Of a DNA stretch of 64,000 nt, positions 18,010 through 25,450 are shown piece by piece (positions within the stretch are counted from its first letter, which is position 1; each line of letters opens with the position of its first letter). The DNA is from Bradyrhizobium elkanii WSM2783 (GTDB lineage: Bacteria > Pseudomonadota > Alphaproteobacteria > Rhizobiales > Xanthobacteraceae), in NCBI RefSeq assembly GCF_000472865.1, contig NZ_AXAP01000002.1, positions 124,001 through 188,000 on the forward strand. Reading direction: 5' to 3'. The notes under the pieces are model-generated. The model saw nothing but the letters and a program-made list of their open reading frames with translations. It did no database searches and was not told where the DNA came from. Made by a program: the position numbers and the translations under genes.

Positions 18010-18467
18010 CCGCGCTCGGGCGCCGCGGCCATCGCCTCGATCTCGACGAAGAATTCCGGACGCGTGAAGCCGGACACGATCACCAGCATTGAAGCCGGCG
18101 GGGTTCCCTGAAAGTGCCGGTCGCGTGAGCGCATATAGCCCTGCATATGCTCGCGGGCAGTCACGTAAGCGTTGAGCCGGACGACATTTGCGAGCGTCAT
18201 GCCGTCCTCGGCGAGGATGGCCGCGATATTGGCAAAGCATAGATCAGCCTGCTGCTCGCATTGCTCGGGGATCGTTTCATCGGCAGCGATGCCGAGCTGT
18301 CCCGAGGTCACGACGAGCCGGTGATTCGCCGGAACCGCGATGCCGTGGCTGTAGCGCGCAAAGGGCGCCCTGATCGAAGCTGGAGAAAGCGCACGCAACG
18401 TCGCCCCCGACGACTGATATGAAAACGCAAAACGTAACGCCGATCGCCCGCCACTTCCACTACACAC
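18006..18467 (-). CDS. RidA/YjgF-family enamine/imine deaminase
   Basis: RidA domain from about residue 24 onward: SPASIRAPFARYSHGIAV, VVTSGQLGI, QADLCFANIAAILAEDGMTLANVVRLNAYVT and RSRDRHFQGTPPASMLVIVSGF, with the conserved Arg in the active-site region. The ATG at 18467 gives a 23-residue N-terminal extension rich in Ser/Gly; a TTG at 18398, preceded by GGGGGCG, would start directly before the fold and may be the true start. RidA proteins hydrolyse reactive 2-aminoacrylate/imine species; RutC does this in pyrimidine degradation. Divergent from the ABC operon at 18648 across motif copy B. Confidence 0.82.
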   Translation of the reverse strand: MCSGSGGRSALRFAFSYQSSGATLRALSPASIRAPFARYSHGIAVPANHRLVVTSGQLGIAADETIPEQCEQQADLCFANIAAILAEDGMTLANVVRLNAYVTAREHMQGYMRSRDRHFQGTPPASMLVIVSGFTRPEFFVEIEAMAAAPERG

Positions 18468-18491
18468 ACTGGAAAAATTCGGATCGCTGCT

Positions 18492-18534
18492 GTTGCGTCA
18501 AAGGCAACGGATTGCTCGAATAAAAATGCTTTCA
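18492..18534. promoter_or_regulatory. Shared 43-bp operator motif, copy B
   Basis: GTTGCG (18492-18497), five bases, then GGCAAC (18503-18508), followed by GGATTGCTCGAAT and AAAATGCTTTCA, co-linear with copy A at 13823. It lies 25 bp upstream of the RidA ATG at 18467 and about 113 bp upstream of the ABC binding-protein start, almost the same distance as copy A from the creatininase gene. The repeated layout supports one regulator acting on both operons. Confidence 0.6.
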
Positions 18535-18647
18535 GGCGACAAGGCGGCTGTGCATCCTTGGTGCTACTGGGGACGAATTGTCACGTTGCAATTCCGTTCC
18601 CGGATTGTGGGGCCGGGCGCAACGCCGGCCATAACGGGGAAGCCGCA

Positions 18648-19643
18648 ATGGCCACGAAATTCCTGCCGCGAACGATCGCGGTGACCCTGGTCAGCGTCGG
18701 TGCGCTGCTCTGTTCGATCGCGTCGACGTTCGCTGCCGATAAGGTGACGTTCCTGACGAGCTGGTTCGCGCAGGCCGAACATGGCGGCTTCTATGAGGCA
18801 AAGGCGACTGGGCTGTACGAGAAGGCCGGCCTCGACGTGACCATCAAGATGGGGGGTCCGCAGGTCAACGGCTCGCAGCTCCTGCTCGCCGGCGAGACCG
18901 ATTTCCTGATGGGCTACGACATCCAGGTGCTGAAGGGGCGGGAGCAGAACCTGCCGTTGGTCACAGTCGCCTCGTCCTTTCAATTCGACCTCCAGGGACT
19001 GATGACGCATGACGATGTCGCCAACATCGCGGCGCTCAAGGGCAGGCCGATCCTTATCGCAGGTTCCTCCCGCGTTACGTTCTGGCCCTGGCTCAAGGCC
19101 AAATACGGATTCACCGACGACCAGATCCGACCTTACACGTTCAACCTGCAGCCTTTCTTCGCCGACAAGAGCATGGCCCAGCAGGCCTATCCGTCCTCCG
19201 AGCCCTACCAGGCCGAGCAGCAGCACGAGAAGGTGAAGTTCTTCCTGCTCGCCGACGGCGGCTATCCGCCCTATGGTTCGACAATCGTCACCACCGAGAA
19301 GATGATTGCCGAGAAGCCCGACGTCGTGGCGCGCTTCGTCAAGGCCTCGCTCGAGGGCTGGCGCGACTATCTGAAGAATCCGGCGCCGGCCAATGCGCTG
19401 ATCAAGGCCGACAACCCGAAGATGACTGGCGGGCAGATCGCGTTCGCGATCGAGAAGCTGAAGGAGAGCAAGGCGATCGACGGCGGTGACGCCGCAAAGC
19501 GCGGCATCGGCGTGATCACGGAGGATCGCTACAAGCAGATCTACGACTTCCTGGTCGCGGGTGGTCTGCTCGATCCGAAGGTGAACTGGCACAAGGCCTA
19601 CGATGATCGCTTCGTCAAGGACCTGAAGATCGGAGTGCAATAG
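18648..19643 (+). CDS. NMT1/THI5-type ABC substrate-binding protein
   Basis: 331 residues from ATG 18648 (GGGGAAGC upstream). A Sec signal peptide (MATKFLPRTIAVTLVSVGALLCSIASTFA, cleavage after FA-A) is followed by an NMT1-like fold: VTFLTSWFAQAEHGGFYEAKATGLYEKAGLDVTIKMGGP, LAGETDFLMGYD, and SRVTFWPWLKAKYGF. Such proteins deliver pyrimidine-like, sulphonate or other small ring compounds to an SsuBC/TauBC-type importer. The ATPase and permease follow directly. Being co-transcribed with a deaminase and a Rieske oxygenase suggests an aromatic N-heterocycle ligand. Confidence 0.9.
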   Translation: MATKFLPRTIAVTLVSVGALLCSIASTFAADKVTFLTSWFAQAEHGGFYEAKATGLYEKAGLDVTIKMGGPQVNGSQLLLAGETDFLMGYDIQVLKGREQNLPLVTVASSFQFDLQGLMTHDDVANIAALKGRPILIAGSSRVTFWPWLKAKYGFTDDQIRPYTFNLQPFFADKSMAQQAYPSSEPYQAEQQHEKVKFFLLADGGYPPYGSTIVTTEKMIAEKPDVVARFVKASLEGWRDYLKNPAPANALIKADNPKMTGGQIAFAIEKLKESKAIDGGDAAKRGIGVITEDRYKQIYDFLVAGGLLDPKVNWHKAYDDRFVKDLKIGVQ

Positions 19644-19650
19644 CGGGCCG

Positions 19651-20505
19651 ATGAACGCTCTCTTGCCGGGCACCCCGCTTGATGAAGGCGGACAGCGGAT
19701 GGTGACGGGCGGCGAACGTCCGCCGGCGGTCGAAGTGCTGTCGGCCGAGAAAGTGTTCTCGAACGGCACGCGCGGATTGGCGCCGATCAATCTGTCGATC
19801 GCCGACGGCGAGTTCCTGACACTGATCGGTCCGTCCGGCTGCGGCAAGAGCACGCTGCTGAAACTGATCGCCAACCTGATCGAACCCTCCGATGGCCGGC
19901 TGTTGTGGTGGCGTGGAGATTTCTCGCAGGTCGGGCAGGAGGGCAGGCGGTTCGCCTTTGTCTTTCAGGAGCCGACCTTGATGCCCTGGGCGCGGGTCGA
20001 GGCCAATGTTCGGCTTCCGCTGGAGCTGTCCAACATTGCCAAGACCAAGGCTGCGCCGCGGGTGGCCGAGGCACTCGAACAGGTGGGCCTATCCGCTTTC
20101 AGCAAGCATTTCCCGCGCCAGCTCTCCGGCGGCATGAAGATGCGGGTCTCGATCGCGCGTGCGCTGGTGACGAAGCCAAATCTGCTGCTGATGGATGAAC
20201 CGTTCGGCGCACTGGACGAGTTCACGCGCAACAAGCTCGACGCCGACCTGATCCGCCTGTGGTGGGAAGGCAAGTTGACGACGGTGTTCGTCACCCACTC
20301 GATCTATGAAGCCGTGTTCCTGTCGACGCGTATCATCGTGATGGCGGCAAACCCAGGCCGCATCTTTCGCACCATGACCATCGACGAGCCGCAGCCGCGC
20401 GGCGAGGGCTTTCGCGACAGCCCGAAATTTGCGGCGTATTGTCGGGAGCTTTCGACCTGGCTCGCGGAGGCGTCGCTGCCTTCCGCATCGGCAGGTGTCT
20501 CATGA
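19651..20505 (+). CDS. ABC importer ATPase (SsuB/TauB-like)
   Basis: 284 residues with one complete ABC domain: Walker A GPSGCGKST near residue 57-65, Q-loop FVFQEPTLMPW, signature LSGGMKMR, Walker B LLLMDEPFGALD and H-loop VFVTHSIYEAVF. An internal ATG at 19699 is possible; the first ATG lies 7 bases after the previous stop. It supplies energy for the importer of the binding protein upstream and overlaps the permease start by ATGA at 20502. Confidence 0.93.
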   Translation: MNALLPGTPLDEGGQRMVTGGERPPAVEVLSAEKVFSNGTRGLAPINLSIADGEFLTLIGPSGCGKSTLLKLIANLIEPSDGRLLWWRGDFSQVGQEGRRFAFVFQEPTLMPWARVEANVRLPLELSNIAKTKAAPRVAEALEQVGLSAFSKHFPRQLSGGMKMRVSIARALVTKPNLLLMDEPFGALDEFTRNKLDADLIRLWWEGKLTTVFVTHSIYEAVFLSTRIIVMAANPGRIFRTMTIDEPQPRGEGFRDSPKFAAYCRELSTWLAEASLPSASAGVS

Positions 20506-21302
20506 AGCCCTTGCTGCACTCGGAGGCCTTTGTCCGGATCGCCGCTCCGCTTGGTGTGGGGATCGCGTTGTTCGTATTGTGGGAGGTCGGTTTTCGGCTG
20601 GCCGCGGTGCCGGTCTATCTGTTTCCGAAGCCGAGCGACATCTTCACAAGCTTCGTCAACAATGGACCGTCGCTGTTCCGCGCATTGCTGGTCACGTTGC
20701 GCGTGACATTGCAGGCGTTTGCCGCGGCGGTCATCATCGGAACGCTGGTTGCGTTCATGTTCGTGCAAAGCCGCGCGATCGAGATCAGCCTGTTTCCCTA
20801 TGCGGTGCTGCTGCAGGTGACACCGGTCGTCGCGATCGCGCCGCTCGTTATCATTCTCGTCAAGAACACGCAGCTCTCGCTGACGATCTGCGCCACGCTG
20901 GTGGCGCTGTTCCCGATCATCTCCAATACCACGCTCGGCCTGCGCAGCGTCGATCCAGGGCTCGCCAATTATTTTCGGATGAACCGCGCGAGCCGGCTCA
21001 AGACCTTGGTCAAGCTGCGAATCCCCGGGGCCTTGCCCTATTTCTTTGGCGGGCTGCGGATTTCCAGCGGGCTCGCCTTGATCGGTGCTGTGGTCGCCGA
21101 GTTCGTCGCCGGCACCGGCGGCCGCTCGTCGGGTCTCGCCTATGAGATCCTCGACGCCGGCTTCACGCTCGATATTCCCCGCATGTTCGCGGCGCTGTTC
21201 CTGATCACGCTGACCGGCGTCGTGCTGTTCGCCGCGATGGTGGTGCTCTCCAGGCTCGCTTTGTCGAACTGGCACGAAAGCGAAATAAGGACCGAGACAT
21301 GA
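20502..21302 (+). CDS. ABC importer permease (SsuC/TauC-like)
   Basis: 266 residues from ATG 20502 (the open frame continues 21 codons upstream inside the ATPase gene). About six hydrophobic segments, with the EAA-type loop KTLVKLRIPGALPYFFGGLRISSGLALIGAVVAEFV near residue 165-200, typical of BPD_transp_1 permeases of nitrate/sulphonate/taurine-type importers. Overlaps both neighbours by ATGA, so ATPase, permease and deaminase are translationally coupled. Confidence 0.92.
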   Translation: MKPLLHSEAFVRIAAPLGVGIALFVLWEVGFRLAAVPVYLFPKPSDIFTSFVNNGPSLFRALLVTLRVTLQAFAAAVIIGTLVAFMFVQSRAIEISLFPYAVLLQVTPVVAIAPLVIILVKNTQLSLTICATLVALFPIISNTTLGLRSVDPGLANYFRMNRASRLKTLVKLRIPGALPYFFGGLRISSGLALIGAVVAEFVAGTGGRSSGLAYEILDAGFTLDIPRMFAALFLITLTGVVLFAAMVVLSRLALSNWHESEIRTET

Positions 21303-22660
21303 CTGCGACGCTGATCGAGAACGCCGTCGGGATCTTCACCGGCCTGCCGGGTGCCGCCATGCGCGCGACGGGCGCCATCCGCATCCGCGACGGCGTCATT
21401 GCCGAGATCGGCGCGCTCGAGCCGCAGCCGGATGAGCAGCGGATCGACGCGCGCGGTTGCGTCATCTATCCGGGCCTGATCTCCACCCATCATCACATGT
21501 TCCAGAGCGTGATGAAGGGCGTCACCGCCGGCATCAACCTTCCGCTCGCGGGCTGGCTGCGCGCGGCGCCTTACAGGCTCTGGTCGAAGCTTGACGAGGA
21601 GGCGCTGGCGGTTGCCGCAAGAATTGCGCTGTCCGAACTGCTGCTGTCGGGAACGACGACGGCCGCCGATCACCACTATCTCTTCAGCAACACCTTCAGG
21701 TTCGATCCCGCCCATGTGATCTTCGAGGTTGCGCGCAGCCTGGGCATCCGCCTGGTGTTCTGCCGCGGCGGCGCCACCAAGGACCGTCACATGAACGCTG
21801 ACGACTTTCCGCCGATGCCGGTGGAAACGCTCGACTCCATGCTGAAGTCGGTCGAGGCCTGCGCGCAGCGCTTCCATGATCCGTCGCCAAGAAGCCTGAC
21901 ACGTGTTGCGCTGGCGCCGACCACGCCAACCTGGTCGCTCGACCCCGGCGAGTTGAGGGAAGTGATCGCGGCAGCGCGGCGGATGAAGCTCAGGCTGCAC
22001 AGTCATCTCTCCGAGACCGCTGACTATGTCGATTTCTGCCTCTCGGTCCACGGCAAGCGACCGGTGGAATGGCTCGCCGACCACGACTGGCTCGGGCCCG
22101 ACATCTGGTTTGCGCATCTCGTCCATCTCGATCCGGGGGAGGTCGAGATACTCGCAAGCACGGGTACCGGCATGGCGCATTGCCCGCAATCCAACTGCCG
22201 CCTCGGCTCCGGTGTCGCGCCGGCCGATCACATGGCGCGACTCGGCGGCGCGGTGTCGCTCGGTGTCGACGGCGCGGCCTCCAACGAGGCGGCTGACATG
22301 ATCAGCGAGATGCATAGCTGCTGGCACACCCATCGCGCCGTAAAGGGCGCGCATGCGGTGACGGCCGAAGACGTCGTGCACTGGGCAACGGCCGGCGGTG
22401 CCCGCGTTCTCGGTTTCCCCGAGATCGGCACGCTTGCGCCTGGACAGCAGGCCGACATCGCGATCTTCGACCTGAACCAGCCGCGGCACTTCGGCATGCA
22501 CGATCCGCTGATCGCGCCGGTCACATGCGCCGGCAGCGTGCATTTGCGCTACCTTTTGGTCGGCGGTCGCATCGTGGTCGAGGACGGCGCTATTCCGGGC
22601 CTCGATATCGCAAAACTCAGATCCGATGCCCTCCGCGTGGTCGAGCGGATGGCGGCCTGA
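21299..22660 (+). CDS. 8-oxoguanine deaminase-like amidohydrolase (copy 2)
   Basis: 453 residues. Metal-site motifs in order: STHHHMF near residues 62-68, HSHLSET, FAHLVHL and GVDGAASNE. The segments TAADHHYLFS and MAHCPQSNCRLGSGV are shared with the copy at 6301-7641 and with the 8-oxoguanine deaminase/AtzB group. The predicted role is hydrolytic deamination of an oxidised aminopurine or similar ring. The two copies are clearly diverged and each travels with a different importer, suggesting different substrates or stages. Coupled to the permease by ATGA and followed 14 bp later by the Rieske gene. Confidence 0.85.
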   Translation: MTATLIENAVGIFTGLPGAAMRATGAIRIRDGVIAEIGALEPQPDEQRIDARGCVIYPGLISTHHHMFQSVMKGVTAGINLPLAGWLRAAPYRLWSKLDEEALAVAARIALSELLLSGTTTAADHHYLFSNTFRFDPAHVIFEVARSLGIRLVFCRGGATKDRHMNADDFPPMPVETLDSMLKSVEACAQRFHDPSPRSLTRVALAPTTPTWSLDPGELREVIAAARRMKLRLHSHLSETADYVDFCLSVHGKRPVEWLADHDWLGPDIWFAHLVHLDPGEVEILASTGTGMAHCPQSNCRLGSGVAPADHMARLGGAVSLGVDGAASNEAADMISEMHSCWHTHRAVKGAHAVTAEDVVHWATAGGARVLGFPEIGTLAPGQQADIAIFDLNQPRHFGMHDPLIAPVTCAGSVHLRYLLVGGRIVVEDGAIPGLDIAKLRSDALRVVERMAA

Positions 22661-22674
22661 TAGCGGAGAAGATC

Positions 22675-23700
22675 ATGCTCAGCACCAAACAACCGGTACT
22701 TCGCCGCTTCTGGTATGCGACCGTACCGCTCGAGCATCTCAAGGATGGTCCAAGACCATTCACCCTGCTCGGTGAACCGATCGTGCTGTTCCTCGATGCA
22801 GAGGGGCAGCCGGCGGCGCTCGAAGACCGCTGCTGTCATCGCACCGCGAAGCTGTCGAGGGGCTGGTGCAACAACGGCAACATCGTCTGCGGCTATCATG
22901 GTTGGGAGTATGATCGTGACGGCAAGCTCGTGATGATCCCGCAATTTCCGTTCGAGCAGCCCGTGCCCGACGCCAAGGCGCGGTCATTCCGGGCCCAGGC
23001 CAAATACGGCTATGTCTGGGTCGCGCTCGACGAACCATTGCGCGACATCCCGGAAATCCCCGAGGAGACCCGGCCGGGCTATCGCCGTATCCATCAATTC
23101 TACGAAAAATGGAACACAGCCGCGCTCAGGTTAATGGAAAACTCGTTCGATAACGCCCATTTCGCCTTCGTGCATAAGGGTACTTTCGGCGACATCAATC
23201 AGCCGAAGCCGGAGAAATACGAGATCGTCGAGACCGACGACGGTTTCGACGCCGAGACCATCATCACCGTCCGCAATCCGCCGAATGCCTATCGGATCAG
23301 CGGCACGACCGATCCGAGCACGAAGCGGCACCAGCGCAACAAATGGTTCATGCCGTTCTGTCGGCGGCTCGACATGGAGTATCCATCAGGCATCCGGCAT
23401 ATCATCTTTAATTGCGCGACGCCGATCTCCGACGGCCAAATACAGGTCATTCAGATCCTCTTCCGTAACGATACCGAGACCGACTGCTCAACCCAGGAAT
23501 TGATCGACTGGGACGCCGCGATCATCGCCGAGGACCGCGACATGCTCGAATCGACCGACCCCGACGCTATCGTGGACATGAGCCGGAAGATCGAGATGCA
23601 CATGCCGTCAGACCGGCCGGGCATGATCATGCGCAAGCGACTACTTGAACTCCTCCGCGCGCATGATGAGGAGGAGCAGCCTAAGACCCAACTGTCTTAG
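22675..23700 (+). CDS. Rieske [2Fe-2S] non-haem iron oxygenase, alpha subunit
   Basis: 341 residues from ATG 22675, preceded by GCGGAGAAG. N-terminal Rieske domain with CxH (RCCHR, near residue 46) and CxxH (CGYHGWEYD, near 66). The catalytic domain carries ENSFDNAHFAFVHKGTFG, giving the bridging Asp and the two iron His ligands. The size fits monomeric-type (VanA/phthalate-dioxygenase-like) oxygenases that hydroxylate or N/O-demethylate aromatics. Such enzymes need a ferredoxin reductase, and none is adjacent. Last gene of the importer operon; hairpins follow at 23705 and 23774. Confidence 0.92.
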   Translation: MLSTKQPVLRRFWYATVPLEHLKDGPRPFTLLGEPIVLFLDAEGQPAALEDRCCHRTAKLSRGWCNNGNIVCGYHGWEYDRDGKLVMIPQFPFEQPVPDAKARSFRAQAKYGYVWVALDEPLRDIPEIPEETRPGYRRIHQFYEKWNTAALRLMENSFDNAHFAFVHKGTFGDINQPKPEKYEIVETDDGFDAETIITVRNPPNAYRISGTTDPSTKRHQRNKWFMPFCRRLDMEYPSGIRHIIFNCATPISDGQIQVIQILFRNDTETDCSTQELIDWDAAIIAEDRDMLESTDPDAIVDMSRKIEMHMPSDRPGMIMRKRLLELLRAHDEEEQPKTQLS

Positions 23701-23704
23701 AGCA

Positions 23705-23725
23705 ATACCCAGAAGACACGGGTAT
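23705..23725 (+). terminator. Stem-loop just after the Rieske gene
   Basis: ATACCC and GGGTAT pair perfectly (6 bp, 9-nt loop), starting 5 bp after the stop and followed by TTACC. Short stem without a real T-run; a plausible operon end. Confidence 0.4.
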
Positions 23726-23773
23726 TTACCGCTGTCCGTGCATGACATAAGTGCCGGGCTCCCCATCGCTACG

Positions 23774-23800
23774 ACGGGCTTAGACTAGCGGCCAGCCCGT
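23774..23800. terminator. Stem-loop between convergent Rieske and ABC ATPase genes
   Basis: ACGGGCT pairs with AGCCCGT (7 bp, 13-nt loop), followed by GTTTGTC. It lies 5 bp from the stop of the leftward ATPase gene and could end transcription from either side. Confidence 0.4.
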
Positions 23801-23805
23801 GTTTG

Positions 23806-24591
23806 TCAGGCGTCAGCAGCGACCTTCAGGGCCTCGGTGCGTATCTCTTCCACGAGCCGTTCCTTCAGTCTGATGAATTCGGGCGTGGTTTTGATCTTGT
23901 AGGAACGCGGGTGGGGCAGGTCGATCGCAATCGCGGCCTTGATGCGGCCGGGACGCGCGCTCATGACGATGACTCGACTGCCGAGAAAGATCGCCTCCTC
24001 GATATCGTGCGTGACAAACAGCACGGTCTTCTGGTCGCGTTCCCAAATCGCAAGCAGCATCTCCTGCATCAGCGCCCGGGTCTGGTTGTCCAGGGCGCCG
24101 AACGGCTCATCCAGCAACAGGATCTTCGGATCGTTGGCAAGGGCGCGCGCGATCGCCGTGCGCTGTTGCATGCCGCCGGAGAGCTGTTTCGGCCAATGAT
24201 TTTCGAAGCCCGATAATCCGACTCGGTGGATGAAACCGTCCGCGATCTTGTACCGATCCGCTTGAGAAATTCCGCGCTCGCGCAGGCCGAATGCGATGTT
24301 CTCCCGCACCGTCAGCCAGGGAAAGAGCGTATAGGACTGGAACACCATGCCGCGATCCGCGCCAGGTCCGGTGACCTCGCACCCGTCGAGCATGACGCGC
24401 CCGCTGGTCGGCCGATCGAGCCCGGCGATGATGCGGAGCAGGGTGGACTTTCCGCAGCCCGAGGGACCAAGGATGGTGACAAAATCATTGTCGCCGACAC
24501 TGAGATCGGTCGGTTCGAGAGCCTGCGTCGGCGCATGGCCCGGGCGCGCAAGAAAGATACGTGAAACCTGATCGATCTTCAGCGCGGTCAT
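23806..24591 (-). CDS. ABC importer ATPase of the hut-linked transporter
   Basis: 261 residues from ATG 24591, which overlaps the permease stop (ATGA); the longer open frame to 25002 is a shadow. Single ABC domain: GPSGCGKST, FQSYTLFPWLTVREN, signature LSGGMQQR, Walker B LLLDEPFGALD and FVTHDIEEA. Belongs to the nitrate/sulphonate/taurine ATPase group. Last gene of the leftward set that starts with hutF, so it probably powers uptake of histidine, urocanate or a related imidazole. Confidence 0.92.
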   Translation of the reverse strand: MTALKIDQVSRIFLARPGHAPTQALEPTDLSVGDNDFVTILGPSGCGKSTLLRIIAGLDRPTSGRVMLDGCEVTGPGADRGMVFQSYTLFPWLTVRENIAFGLRERGISQADRYKIADGFIHRVGLSGFENHWPKQLSGGMQQRTAIARALANDPKILLLDEPFGALDNQTRALMQEMLLAIWERDQKTVLFVTHDIEEAIFLGSRVIVMSARPGRIKAAIAIDLPHPRSYKIKTTPEFIRLKERLVEEIRTEALKVAADA

Positions 24592-25412
24592 GCCAATTTC
24601 CAGGGAAACAGCCATGCGTTGAAGGCCTTGAAGAGGAAATCGGAGATCAGGCCGATGAGCCCGATAACGATGATGCCGAAGATGATCTGGCCCGTGTTGA
24701 GCAAGGCCTGGCTGTCCGTAATCATGTGGCCGATCCCTGACGAGGACCCGATGAGTTCGGCGACGATGACATAGGTCCATGCCCACCCTAGAACCAATCG
24801 AAGAATTTCGGCGATCTCGGGAGCGGAAGAGGGCAGCAGCACGCGGCGGATGATGCCGCCGTCGCCGGCTCCCAGCGTATACGCCGCTTCGACGAGATCG
24901 CGCCTCGTGCTCCCTACGGTCACAGCGACCATCAGAATGATCTGGAACACCGAGCCGATGAAGATCACCATGAGCTTCTGCAACTCGCCGATACCGGCCC
25001 ACAGGATCAAAAGGGGAATGAAGGCAGAGGCTGGGAGATAACGCGCGAACGAAACGAATGGTTCGAGAAAGGCTTCAATCGGCTTGTAAGCGCCCATGAG
25101 AACGCCTAGCGGCACGGCAACGAGAGCCGCCAGCACGAAGCCGCCGACAACACGCCAGATCGTCATGCCGATATCAAACAGAAATCCATGCCTGGTGAGC
25201 AGCTCGAAGCCTTCCTGCACCATGATCAGTGGGTTGGCGAGAAATGTCTTCGAAACATAGCCGCCGAAGGTCGCCCAGGCCCACAGGGCAACGAACAGCA
25301 CGAAGAATGCCAGGCCATAGGCCACGCGTTGCTTCGACGTTACAGGACTTAGGGGACGCATCACGGCGGTATTTCCAGGCGACGTGTCGATCCTGCGCCA
25401 GTTTTGCTCCAC
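24588..25412 (-). CDS. ABC importer permease of the hut-linked transporter
   Basis: 274 residues (or about 257 if the internal ATG at 25361 is used). Around six membrane segments and the EAA-loop region RRDLVEAAYTLGAGDGGIIRRVLLPSSAPEIAEILRLVLGWAWTYVIVAELIG, typical of the SsuC/TauC branch. Lies 38 bp downstream of the binding-protein gene and overlaps the ATPase start by 4 bases. Confidence 0.9.
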   Translation of the reverse strand: MEQNWRRIDTSPGNTAVMRPLSPVTSKQRVAYGLAFFVLFVALWAWATFGGYVSKTFLANPLIMVQEGFELLTRHGFLFDIGMTIWRVVGGFVLAALVAVPLGVLMGAYKPIEAFLEPFVSFARYLPASAFIPLLILWAGIGELQKLMVIFIGSVFQIILMVAVTVGSTRRDLVEAAYTLGAGDGGIIRRVLLPSSAPEIAEILRLVLGWAWTYVIVAELIGSSSGIGHMITDSQALLNTGQIIFGIIVIGLIGLISDFLFKAFNAWLFPWKLA

Positions 25413-25450
25413 AAGCGGCGAAGCGGAACTGGCGCGGGCGCGCAGCGGTT

